A stretch of DNA of 64,000 nucleotides. Origin: Phorcus lineatus (taxonomy: Eukaryota > Mollusca > Gastropoda > Trochida > Trochidae). The position numbers were made by a program, and so were the translations under genes. The stretch's first letter is position 1; each line of letters starts with the position of its first letter. This document shows positions 1-12,700 of the stretch, one piece after another. The stretch lies in contig OV121092.1 in NCBI GenBank assembly GCA_921293015.1, forward strand, positions 46,027,064 to 46,091,063. The letters run 5' to 3'. The notes under the pieces were generated by a model. That model worked only from the letters and a program-made list of their open reading frames with translations, was not told the DNA's origin and searched no databases.

Positions 1-3000
1 TCAAGAATCATTTATGATTTTCTAGGATTAAATTGTAGGAATTACAGGTAGGTTATTGATCAGCTTGTAAGGATGTGTCAGGCCAGAACAGATAGCGGTT
101 TTGAATGCTGAAATTTGACAGATGTTTGATTCTCTTAAAGGAACATATAGTGTGATATTTCAAGAGATATAGAGAATACCAAACTATGTACCGTTTAATA
201 ACTTTTTTATGGAATGAATGAGTGGTTTGGTATTTAATGAGCAAAAGCGGTTTAGATACCTTCGAGGAGTTTGGTAAAAATGTTATTAAACAGGACTAAG
301 TCTTGAATTTCATTTATCACCTACTGAATTATGTCATGAAAAAGCATGAGAGTCACTAAAACTACCATTGCTGCCGCGCCGCTTACATTGTGACGTCATA
401 TTTTATGATTGTGATGTCAGTCAGCAAGCGATGTAATGACACAATATATCATAAAATTGTTGATTTATTAAAAAGTGATATCTTCAACTAGGGAGTAACA
501 AGATGGGATATGATAATGATAGATGGACTTATGTTCTAATGTGAAGAGTTTGATGTAGGGATTATTACATACATTCAAGGGGTCATAGGTGTGCTAAATG
601 AGATGTTGGAGCTGAATTTGCACAGATTTTCCACTGAGTGAATGTAAACATTGTAGAATTCACTGATAGTTTCACTGGTCCTCTGCCAAATCAGAAATGG
701 TTAAAAAAGAAATTAAATTTCTGTGGCCATTTCCACCGTCCCATTAGGTGTCATCATTAAATGATTAAAAGATTGTTTTTCACTTTGACATACATACCAA
801 AGGTTTTGTATTTTCTGCTATTGATGTCCGACATTTATAACTATTGGGGAGTGTTTTACTAACAGATAAGTGGGGGAAAATATGGCTGACTTGCCATAAG
901 CTTTGGTGATGGTTACTCAAAACTGACCAAAGTACTAAGAAGTCTCTGTGCAAGGGAACTTTGCCCATGTTTCTTAAAAGCCTCCTCGGTGCATAGTGAC
1001 CCCTTAACCAACTGAACAACAATCACCTGGGTCTTAGTTTGTGCAAGTGGGCTGATCTTGGTAGCTGAGGTGAAAGACCTATCAATCGGTATTTAATGTT
1101 TCTGGTTAACTGTTGTTTTGTCAGAATTGATGTAGTAAGCCTCTCGTGTCCAGTCACAAAAGTGAATTTAACTTTGGTCCCTCCACTTTGCTTTCTCTTC
1201 AGCGTAAGATTTGATATCTTTGATAGTCATTCTAGAAGTTGATTTTATTATCAATGAAGACAGTTTTTATAATTAACTACTTTCTTATTCTTTGTTAGCA
1301 ATGTTTCGTCATAGTTTCTTATGTTGTTGATTAGCAAGTGCTTTCAACTGCTAGACAATGACCAAAGAATCTGCAGCTTTAAAGATTATATAAGTTGCTA
1401 ATCCGTATTAATCGTCCCTGTTGATCAGTGCAAGATTTGTTCAGTATGTATCTTATGAAAGATATTTGAGTTACTTTCGACCCATGTCTGCTAAGCATAA
1501 AGTTACTGAAGTATACCGCTAGATTCACTGATATCTTCACCTGCAGGAGAGCATATGCTTCAAGTTTCAGCATATTGAGCATCTAGTGAACTTGACAATT
1601 CTCTCGTAGATCTCTAGGAGGTTAATACTTTTCAAAGATACGCAAGTGCATCTTCTCCCGCAGGGCTTTAAAGTGAACCAGTCTCTATTACGGGCTAATT
1701 TAAACCTTGCTGCCAACCAGTCAAAATTCATGTTTTGAGCGCAGGGAAAAGTTATGGTTTCTCATTGAACTATCTCATCGAACGGACTTTGCGATAAGCA
1801 CAGGAAAGTAGGGGAAATATGGCGATGCCTATCTTGGTAAGTCATTTTGGCTGGCGTAAGAATAGGCAGTACATGGGAAGATTAGATAAGGGAGCAAACT
1901 CCATGCTTGGGAAGATGAGATATGGGAGCAAACTCCATGCTTAGGAAGATTAGATAAGGGAGCAAACTCCATGCTTGGGAAGATGAGATAAGGGTTGAAA
2001 TTCCATGCGTGGGAAGATGAGAAAAAGGCTCTAACTAAAAATTCTGGCACAGTGCAGCAAAACCTAAATTATCCATTGATGGAGACAGTTACAGTATGTC
2101 TATCATAAATGGCAGTCATGTTGTATTGAATACAACAGTCTCCTAATCATTTGGCTTTTATAAATTTGCAGAGTAAAACTGTTAGAATATCCCAACAAAG
2201 TTGGAATTTATATATTTGCTTCTCTGGGTCATCTATTTCACACCATTAGTCACTCAGATGTAGACAAGTAGAACTCTTATCTTGAAAACTCTCGTTAGTG
2301 TCCGATAGCCAAACTTCATATGAACTGACTCCTTCAAGATGCTTCCAGAGAGATGTTGGTTGCTATGAGAGTGTTTTATTGTGACAGTAATTGAGGTATA
2401 AAATAATAAGTCGTATATTTTGATAATTGAGTAACTGTTATTTCTCAGTATGTAATTTTCATATATATATATTCATAGTGCCTATATGAAAGGTCTTGGA
2501 GAAGAAAGATATCATTGACCCCCTGCTGGCCTGAATGCAGTCAGTCGCTTGGTTTGGCAAAAATAGTACAGATATGAATAAAGCTTAAAATCTCCTAGAA
2601 AATATCGTGTTCTGTCAATGAATAAAACTAATGTTATGAAAAGGTACTTGTGTATAGATGAAGTGGGTCTTGCAATATGTACATTTAACATCTGTGTAGT
2701 CTAGATTTTGTATTTTGAACTAAACGTCTAAAATAACAGCGATGGTTATTTTGTGAGTTATTGATTTTCGTGAAGAGCTTGAACAGGTAGCAAAAAAACT
2801 TTTGTTTTAGATGTTTAATAAAAAATAATAAGTTTTTTGGTGATATTAATAAAGTAATACCCATGAAAAGAGACATTTTCAATTCCTTACTTGAACAAAT
2901 ACTCATTTAATACAATTAAAGAGTTTTGTTTCATAGAGATTTGTTTTTAACATATCTCGCAAACTAATTGAGGCTTTGTATAAAGCATTTACCAAGAATT

Positions 3001-3530
3001 ATTTTTTCTAAGGCATTCTTTTAACACTTGCTTTGACAAAGACTGCAACAAGTCCAGTTTGGTAGCACTTCCTGAAAACTACCTTCCTATTGTGAATGTT
3101 TTATTTGAATAAAATAAAAGCTTTGGAACATTGCTTTGTGAGATTGAACTAGTCTTAAAGCCATCATCATTTCCTTTGTATCCATAGTAACCTTTATATG
3201 TGGTTCATTTGTTGTCATGACGATCAAACTGCAACATTGTTAAATGTACAGACATAATGTCCATGCTGCTGTGAAATAAACTAGTTTAATGTTTTTGTCA
3301 TGTCGTTTCTTGTTGGATTCAAAGTCTTATGGCATTGATTAGAGATCATTTTGCATACTCTTATTGACAATTATCATATTTCTTAACGAGAGAAATCAGT
3401 TTAACGTTGCAAAGCCAAGGGCATGATTTGATATTTTAGCAGGCCTCTGAATTTATTGAAGGTAAGTCAGACACTACTCACATGAAAGTTTGGACAAGAA
3501 AAATCTAGATACAACAAGAATTTGGAGATT
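1..3530. other. Intergenic region downstream of WDR12, no gene seen
   Basis: AT-rich sequence with stops in all frames. The short open frames have no recognisable domain or exon-like borders. The only structured stretch is the 34-bp minisatellite near 1875-2026. Confidence 0.6.
1875..2026. repeat. 34-bp minisatellite, about 4.5 copies
   Basis: Units start GGGAAGAT and contain GGAGCAAACTCCATGCTT; starts at 1875, 1909 and onward are 34 bp apart. Later copies diverge (GGTTGAAATTCC). The Pro/Ser-rich frame across it on the minus strand is a repeat by-product. Confidence 0.85.
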
Positions 3531-3531
3531 T

Positions 3532-3541
3532 TTTATTTATT
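3532..3541 (-). terminator. WDR12 poly(A) signal (two overlapping AATAAA)
   Basis: On the minus strand, AATAAATAAA lies about 23 bases after the WDR12 stop codon. This implies a very short 3' UTR. The cleavage site itself cannot be read from sequence. Confidence 0.65.
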
Positions 3542-3563
3542 CTATAAATGATCACTTATACTG

Positions 3564-3717
3564 TCAGCTTACATCCATTGCATTTTTCTTTGTGGTATAC
3601 TGAAATATCTTCAGGTGGTTATCTGCCCCTCCAGACATCATCAACTCGGGAATTGACCAATCAACAGCTAGAATCTTATCCTCATGTCCTCCCATGTTGA
3701 AGAGTGGGGCCTTTGGA
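3564..3717 (-). CDS. WDR12: WDR12 exon 12 (last blade, stop)
   Basis: Encodes [20 protein letters not shown] and [13 protein letters not shown], ending in NAMDVS then TGA. Human has APLYDLAAHEDKVLSVDW. 154 nt; acceptor TTTCAG. Confidence 0.95.
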
Positions 3718-6700
3718 CTGAAACAAATGTGGACATTACAATAAGATACCCTCTCTAATTAGCACACACATCTAAGCACCTAAAAAACTCAACCCCCATC
3801 CAATTTTATGTATAAAAACATAAGTAAGCTGAAAGAATTCATTGTTTTCCTTTTGAGTTGAATCTTACCTGCGAGTGTCCCAGAGATTCATTAGAGAATC
3901 ATGTGACCCCGACACAAACTCGTACTGGTTGGTGGGCGACCAATCAACACTGACGACCCAGCCTGTGTGAGACGTGAAGGAACTCTTCACCACAGCTCCA
4001 TCTGGAGGAGAGAAAATCATGTCAGGTTTAAAGCAGGTTATTGTATTAAAGTTTATGGTAACATCAGCATTTCACTTATATGAATGAAAACGAGCCCTGC
4101 CACATTCATGAAATATTTCTTTTGAAGCCATTTTGCAAGAAGAAAAAAAAGCAGACAGAGTTGGCTACATCCCGCACCAAACACTAACGTGTGTGATATA
4201 CTAGAAAATAGTTAAGAAGCTGTATTCTTTCATAAACCCACAACAACTCAATGTTCTTAGTTTAAGACATTGCTAAGCAGATCATTGCATACATTTATCC
4301 TTCTGAAGATGATTGTTGAAGATCCTTAGTTTCATTATGCTTAGGTTTTAAGGTTCAACCTTAAAAACAGTATTGTGACTTGTGTTTACACAGAAAAAGA
4401 AGTCAAAAATCCTAAAAGGCACCACAACACAAACAGTATTGTGACTTGTGTTTACACAGAAAAAGAAGTCAAAAATCCTAAAAGGCACCACAACACATGA
4501 TGACTGTGCTACAGATGAAGCTTCATAGAGCTACACCTTACGGTTTTTTACTTCTGGTCCGGAAACAAAATTCGAACAAACCTGCAGAGGTTTCTGATTC
4601 TTTGAAGGGGATCCTCCTTGGGGTACTACTGCATAAAATCTGTATATTTTTGCTATATGACAGGTTGTGACTATTTTTTAAATAAAAAATATACAAAAAA
4701 CCACTCAAAACGTGTTTTTGTACATATCACCACCCTAACAGGGCCCCCTACCCTGGCGATAACTGGTCCGCCAGGGCCGGTAACTCTATTAGCAACCCAC
4801 TTATCAATCTAGCATAGCCAGACAGAATAAGGGGAGGTGGGTGGCCGTACCCCAAGGAGGATCCCCTTCAAAGAATCAGAAACCTCTGCAGGTTTGTTCG
4901 ATTCTTTTTCAGGAAGGGATCCTCCTTGGGGTACTACTGCATATCAGAGACTCCCAGAGACAATTCCCTGGCAGTGGAATTCTGTCTGCAGATTTATCTA
5001 ACCCCTAAAAGAGGTACAAAAGGTGTAAAGTACACTCACCAGAACTCATGAGTCTTTCAGCCCCCTGGCTGCCTCCAGGTACTGACCATGGGACTACTCG
5101 TACTGGCTAAAAAGCCTACTGCGTTCTTAAGCCAAACCCCCCCCCCCCCCTCTCTTTTGAAAGAAGGAATAAGGGGGACTTCTTTTAAGCAATCATTTAT
5201 CCCTGAAGACCACTCCCTCTCGGGTGTCTGTCACCAGGGCCCATGCAGTGCATTGTTATTAGTCGTTAGTACGTTAGTACCACCACTACTTTAAAAACCA
5301 TAACCCGAAAGCCCAATCAGCTAGAGGGTGTACGGCTCTGCCCAGTGAAAAGAACAGTCTTGCCAAACCGAGCACGCTCACTTGAGTGTTTGTCTAACTG
5401 GTAATGCCTGATGAACGTGCTAGGCCGGCTCCAAATGGCGGCCGAGCAGATCTCTTCAATGGGCAGGGCCGCAGCATAAGCCTTAGAGGTTGCCACCGCC
5501 CTAACCGAATGGGCTTTCAAACCTTCTGGGGCCTGTAGTCCCTTATGGACGTACCCCAGGTAAATAGCCGAAACTATCCATCTTGAGATGGTCTGCTTTG
5601 AAGCTGGTAGGCCGGACTTATTCCCGCCGTAGCAGCAGAACAACTGTTTATCCTTCCGGATCTCTTTTGTTCTCTTAATGTAAAGCTTGAGGGTGCGACG
5701 CACATCGAGGATGTGGGGTTGCGCCGACCTCGCCCCTGAAACCGCTGGTTGCATCATAGCTGGCAGTTCTATCGGGGCCGAGACGTGAAAGGCATGATCA
5801 ACCTTCGGGCGGTATGAGTCTGGCAGTCTAATGCTGACTCTGTCAGTCTAATGCTGACTCTGTCTCTGCCCCTGCTTTGCTATATAAGTCATGGCAGTCT
5901 GGTTGTCCATCTCCAGACGCACCACCCGACCTCTTACCAAGTGGAGGAGTTGGTCGAAGACCTTCCTCACCGCCCTCAGTTCCAGCACATTGATGTGCTC
6001 CTTGGACTCGTCCAGAGACCACAGGCCCGAAGCTGAGTGGTCCCCCAGGACTCCCCCCCAACCTGAGAGGGAAGCGTCCGTCTGAACTGTTACCTCGGGC
6101 ATCGGCGTCACCAAAGGTAGACCCCTGGCGAGGTTGTCCTCCTTCAGCCACCATTCCAGATGAGTGGAAAGCCACTCCGGAATGGCCACTGATTCCTCTA
6201 GACTCCCGGACTGCGACCATCGTCCCGCTAAAGCCTGCTGGACTGGTCTCATCCTCAACCGGGCTCTCCAGACCACGTCCACCGTCGCCGCCATATTCCC
6301 CAGCAAACGGAGCCATGTCCGTGCGGAGTGTGCGGGTGACAGCAAGAACTGCTGCGTGGTCTGAATTACCTTGGTCACTCGGGCAGGGGCTAGTGCAACT
6401 AGTCCCCTCACCGTATCGAACCGAGCCCCCAGGAACACTAAGTCCTGGGTGGGAGTGAGGTCTGACTTTTTCATGTTTACGATCCAACCCAGCCTGAGCA
6501 GAATGTCTAAAATCTCCTGGGTGGCCTCCTGATTCCTCACCTGCGACAGGGCCCTGATTAACCAATCGTCCAGGTACGGGTGACAACACCTGCCCTTGGA
6601 CCTGGCCACCTGCGCCGGAATCAGCATCAGCTTGGTGAACACCCTTGGCGCCGTTGAGATGCCGAAGGGGAGCACACGAAACTGGTAGCACACCCCGTCG

Positions 6701-9700
6701 AAGGCAAACCTTAGGTATTGCTTGAACTGGGGGTGCATTGGGACATGGAGGTACGCATCCTTGAGGTCGATTGACGAAAGCCAATCTCCCTGCTCCACCG
6801 ATGCTATCACCGACCTCAGAGTTTCCATCTTGAACGATGGCACCTCCAACATCTTGTTCAAATACTTGAGATTCAAGATTGGTCGGAACCCTCCGTCCTT
6901 CTTGGTGACCAGGAAGTAAGTCGAGTAATACCCGGTCTCTTCCTGGCCCCTCGGGACCACCTCTATGGCCGCCTTGTCGAGCAGAGCTACGACTTCAGCC
7001 CTGAGGACTTCCGCCTTCTCCGGGGAGGATGGCACCGGGGTGCGCCTCACTCCGGTAAACGAAGGTGGCCCATGCTTCCAAAGAGGCAAATGTCCGTCCC
7101 TGAGTGTGGACAGGGCCCAGGGATTTGACGTGACCCTCTCCCAATCTGACAGGAAGTGGGAGAGTCTGCCCCCTACTGGTAACTCTGGACAGAGGCAACG
7201 GATCCCTGCAACCGGCGGCACTCGGGCCCCCTGACAGGTTTCCGGCTCGAGCAGAGGAGGGATTAGGAGCCCTGGTTGGAGCCCCCTCTCCCCCGAAAAG
7301 GCTGCTGGCCCTTAGCCTGCTTGCCCCTTCTGCTCTTGCCTCTCTTCCCTGGGTGACCTCCCCTGCCGGAGCCTGGTTGGAGCGAAGTTGTCCACCAAGT
7401 CCCGACTTTGGCCGGCGGTCCTTGCGGGAGGCCTTCCAGGGGGGACTTACGCTTCCCGGCAGGACCAGAGCCGCCTTTGGCAGCCTTGGCCCTATCCAGC
7501 CGTTCAGCGAAGTCCTTGATCACTGTCGCCGATCCCGGGAACAGGGTTTGACCCAGTTCGTAGGGGAGGGCAATCAGTGCGTTCTGAGTAGGCTGTGGGA
7601 GCGAAGAGCAGCTCATCCACAGCCTCCGCAGCCCCATCACTGCGGTCATTACCTGACTCGCCGCACTCCTAATAGAGTCGCGAGCCAGGTAACTGGAGAC
7701 CTCAGTCAATTGCCGTTGGAGCAGGACAGTCTCAGACTGAGCCTTCTTGCCCTGCTCCGACCCTTCAGACAGCCCCTGACCCTGCATGGAGGCCAGGTAG
7801 GCTGAATGCACTGAGACCCGAAGCTGCTGCGCCGCATTCCGATACATCTCCTCGAAGGAGCGGAACGTGCGCTTTAGCAACTGGTCCTGATGCTTGAAGA
7901 GCGGCACCCGCCGGCCCGGAAGCCCAATGGCGTCCGGGTTGACTGATGTCAGCACATCATCATCAACCTGGGGGACATCGAACAACCCCACCTCCCCTAT
8001 AGGGTACCTCCTGTTGAGTTCGGGCAGATCGAACCGCGTGCGGGTACCCGATAGGAGAGGCGTGATTGCGTCAGCCCTCAAGCTGTCAAGGATGCGGAGC
8101 CGCGCCTGCGGAGCCTTGCGTTGAGCGAAGGCCCCGCCGGGAAGCCGGAACTCCGCAGCATCCGACTCCTTCTCCGGAACAACTACCTGAGGGAAGGCGG
8201 CCGCGAACTTATCGCGCACCCCCCTCAGGGCTACAGCAATGGGAAGGTCAGTAGGGTCAGGCCCCGCACCCCCCTCAACCTCCATCTCCTCCTCCGAAGA
8301 GTCCTCAGTACCCTCAGTGTCCTGCACGGACAAGGTATCTGACGGACCCTCCGAAAGAGCAGACGAAGGAATCCGAAGAAGGAGCCTGAGGCCCGAGTCC
8401 AGACGCAGACCCCGACGCCGAAGCGCCCGGGTCTCGGCTCTTGGGGTTACCGGTTCCCCCCGACCCCTCGGCAGTGGCGAGGTCATTCGGGGGGTCCCGT
8501 GTGATGGTGCAGCTAGGAACCCTGCTAGTGCTGGGTCGCTGCTCCGGTGTCAACAGATCATCACCCGGGCCCTTGCCCGGGTTAGCTCTGGAACCGGCAC
8601 CGACGACGGCCCCGAGGGAACCGGTCAGCCGGGCATCCAGACCCGCCGGGGGAACATCCGACCTGAACTCCTTACGGAGCTCGGACATAAGTTCCCCCAT
8701 TAGGCCCTTCATCTGCCCCTTAATTAGCAAGTTAATAGCATCAAGTGAGGGTGCAATAGGGAGGGCCCTAGTGGCAGACATCCGCCCCCCCACCTCCGAA
8801 TCTGAGCTTTCCTCAGATGGGATCGGGGGGGAACGTACAGTCTTTTTGCCTTTACCCTTACCACCTGACTTAGACGGGGGGGTCAGTCCCTTAAGCTCCT
8901 GCTCCGCCTCCAACATCCCCTTGTAGAACATCGTGTCCGCCTGCCTTTTCTTCTTTGTCTTGGCGCAGAACCCGTTACAAAGAGAGCAGTCACTGTCGAC
9001 GTGCCCCCTGGTCACCAGACACGGCAAACAGGCCTCATGGCCGTCAGCCTGGGGGATATTGACCCCACAGTCAACACACTTCTTGAATGACTGTAAGCCA
9101 AACATAAAAGAAATTGTTGACAGAACTAAAGGGGGAAAGGGGAAGTGCAAGTGTAATCTAAGTTAATATATATATATATATATATAATACTATAGAGAAC
9201 ATGACGGCCGCGATATAATAGTGAGAAGCATTTCTAAAAGCAAGCACTACCATCACACCCTGAAATAAAAAGAGCATGTAAACAACATGGCTTGCCCATC
9301 GATTAACGGAAGTTTTCATCAAGTTAAAACCAGGTGAAAACGATCGCCATTGACGTAAAGATGCTTATTAATAAAATAATAATAACATCAAGTGCCAAAC
9401 AACGACTGATTCCAAACGAAAGATATCTATTTTGCCACCTAGTCGGGAAAAACAATCTTCGAGAATCCGCCATGTTTGTCTCTTTTCCCGCGCACAAACG
9501 AAGCACGTGGCTCGAAATGGTTGGGAAAAGCCTAAGTCACAACGCGATGGAATGCGATAATGCGAACCTATTCTAAACTACGTTTAGTAATAAAGGTTAC
9601 CATACATTTGAATCTTTCTCCATGTCACTTTTCTTTTGGAAACTTAGCAAACTTTGAGTAGCGAAAACACGTCTTTCTTCCTCAATGACAGATTGATAAG

Positions 9701-12700
9701 TGGGTTGCTAATAGAGTTACCGGCCCTGGCGGACCAGTTATCGCCAGGGTAGGGGGCCCTGTTAGGGTGGTGATATGTACAAAAACACGTTTTGAGTGGT
9801 TTTTTGTATATTTTTTATTTAAAAAATAGTCACAACCTGTCATATAGCAAAAATATACAGATTTTATGCAGTAGTACCCCAAGGAGGATCCCTTCCTGAA
9901 AAAGAATCTAGGTTGCGTTTCTTTGGCAACGGCTAAAAACAGATGTAGAAAAAAGTTTAAAATCTCACAGGCATCTGTCCACATGTTGATTGTTCCACAT
10001 ACCAAGTTTCAATGAGTTAGGCCTTATGTTTTCTGAGTTTTGTATTGGAAAAGAGTCTGCACGGATGGATTGACAGAATGAGGTCGTTTCTATATACCCA
10101 GAAAACTTCATGTTGCGAGGGATAAGACTTTAAGTAATAAAGTCAGCGACTTGACCCTTGCATGTACATGGTAATATTCTATGGAACCATTTTTTATATC
10201 AGCTGCCCCTGCATGAACAGTATGCTTCCTGAAGTCAACTTCCTGCAGTTCGGCCACCCAGGAAGTACTTCAGCAGGAGGGTTCAGTCATGAAGACAGGA
10301 CATAAAGATTATCTGATATTCTATCATTACTTAAGTAGAAATCAAAGGCGCAGCCTATAAAGTATAGTTTTTTAATGACGTCACGAAACAATGACACATG
10401 ATGTCAACAACAAGTGTTTGCCACTAACATGGCAATGTCCCCCGCCGTTATGAGATATTTGGCATAATTAATATTATCGCGTTAACAATGTATTACAGTT
10501 GTCAAAGTGTCATGGTGATCATGAAAATGAGGTCAAGGTCATCAAAGTTGACTGGCGTCTGAGTCTTCTGCCATTGAAAGCTGTCAACAAATATGAACAC
10601 TAGGTGCACGTTAACAATGTATTAGAAATTGGTCAAAGTGTCATAGTAACCTTGAAAATGACGTCAAGGTCACCAAAGTCGACTGGCGTCTGAGTCTTCC
10701 TCCATTGAAAGCTGTCACAAAATATGAACACTCTAGGTGCTAAGCTTCATGAGTTATCGCATTAACAAGAATCCGGACAGACGGACGTACGGACATACGG
10801 CGCTGAATTCATAGACAATAACGTCATGACGTGATTAGTTATAGCCCTAGACGAGCATTTTCAATTCACTGTCAATTAATTTCAATTAAGTTTCTTTTGG
10901 CTGAAATATGATTTACACAAGTTCAAGTTGACATGATAGAAAAAAGAAATAGAGTAGCCTCAACCATCATGTGTTTTGCAATAAAATACAGTTTTGCCAT
11001 GAACTATTATTAACGTCAAACCACTCGGTTACTCGGTAACTATAATAGTTCAGGGCAAAACTATACTTTATTGCAAAACACAGATGATGTTTGAGGTTAC
11101 TCTACTTCTTGATTTGTTTTATATGATATAAGATATATGGAGCAAACCTTGAGATCGAGGATCGTACAGTCTGACGTGTCTATCAGCACTGGCAGCTACT
11201 AATGTCTGGCTGAGAGGAGAATATGAGACGTCAAAGAATACCTTGGTCCCTTGCTGCAAAAAAACCCCAATTTGTTATTTTTGTAACACAGTATTCTTTA
11301 AAAATATTTGCACTGGAGTTAAAAGCACAGTAGCACATTTCTGTAGGGAAATCTTACTTAAAGGAAAACAAATGGTACCCATTCCAGGACAAAAACAAGG
11401 ATTTTCTTAACATACAAAGGTCAATGAAACTACATGAATCCATTTCTCTAGTTCAAAAGAGTGAAAGATGTCAACCCTAAAATTGCTTCTATTAATCATC
11501 CAAAAACATTTTTCATTATTTCCCATGAAAATGTGCATCCCTGAACATGGCACTACCCTTAGAGTCCCAATAAACTGATATCATAGCGTTGTGATGTTGT
11601 TTATTCATTACGTAAAACAATTTTGATGTTATGTACTTGTAGACGGCAGGGCATTGTTCAAAATCAATTGTCAAAATGATGTCCTATGAAACAAAGTTTC
11701 TATGATAAATCTGCCTCTTTTGCATTTCAGAGAGGGACAACAACTTGAGTGCCACGAACATTCTAGACAAGCATCTGATACAAACGTACAAGAGTGGACG
11801 TGTGCTTAGCCTCCAGCAAGTCCCAGAGTCGCACAGTGTGATCCCATGATGCAGTGCACACTGTTGTCGTGTCCAGCCACTCAACCGCAGACACCCCTTC
11901 CGTGTGACCTGACAGTGTCAACATGGGAACCTTCAACAAAATAGAAATATGTAACAGCATCAAACTAAATGTAAAATTTTGTTAACTTTATTTTTTAATT
12001 TTGAAGTAACTTGCATAGACCTCAACTTTAATTTTTCAGTTTAAAATTTGCAATGCAAGTATTGAATGAAGTTACCCTTGAATGAACTTTGGCATCTGTT
12101 TTCTTCCGTTTGGAAACAGACTGGGATCCTTCGTCCTCAGATGAATTCAGGTCCTTGTCTGACCCTAAAAAAACATTATACGTATTGTTCAAAAGCAATC
12201 AAAATCAATTTCATTTGTAAGTCTTGTTCTGGTTGAATAAATGGCTGATTAAACCACGGGTGCCACATCAAAGTATATGTACATACCGGTCTATATAACA
12301 GCTAAACATGTATTGTTTATTTTGTAAAAGACAGAGAACCTCTCTTCCCAGATTGCAAAAGCAGCAATAATAATAATGCTTCAAATTTATGCCTTTTAAA
12401 TGCAGATATTTTTCTTATGAATATTGCAAACTTCCTTAAACATGTATTTGAATGTATAAAACAAAAAAGGTTTCTGTTACATTTTCTTGTAATCTAATTT
12501 GTACTTTGGGTCTTCACCTTCTACAAATAAAACACCTTAATCTCGAATCTATAAAAAATTATATAAAGGAGGTGGACAGGGTCCGTTTTTATCTGTGAAT
12601 GGAATTGATTTAACTGGTTTCCTGTCTCAATTGCGCTTTATAAACTTCATAGACAGTTCCCATTTTTTTTTCAGGTAACACGACTGACCAGACTCTCTCT

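Larger units (their letters stand above)
4573..9908 (-). mobile_element. DIRS-like tyrosine-recombinase retrotransposon (defective)
   Basis: A 5.3-kb element in WDR12 intron 10, coding on the minus strand. It has the three hallmarks of DIRS elements: inverted (not direct) terminal repeats of about 200 bp, an internal complementary region made of the two outer ends joined, and the order gag, reverse transcriptase/RNase H, tyrosine recombinase. No target-site duplication is evident, as expected for recombinase-mediated insertion. The copy is defective: gag needs a one-base frameshift, and the end of RNase H, any methyltransferase domain and the N-terminal half of the recombinase are missing. 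The terminal repeats are nearly identical, so the insertion looks recent. The GC-rich coding part contrasts with the AT-rich host introns. Confidence 0.93.

Noticed and set aside
5843..6784. 313-codon minus-strand frame rich in Gly/Pro/Ser
   Set aside because: It overlaps the reverse-transcriptase frame, which has clear catalytic motifs. The high GC content of the element explains the long shadow frame.
7353..8926. Plus-strand frames of 73-161 codons opposite gag
   Set aside because: They lie antisense to the gag frames, have no recognisable domain and follow from high GC.
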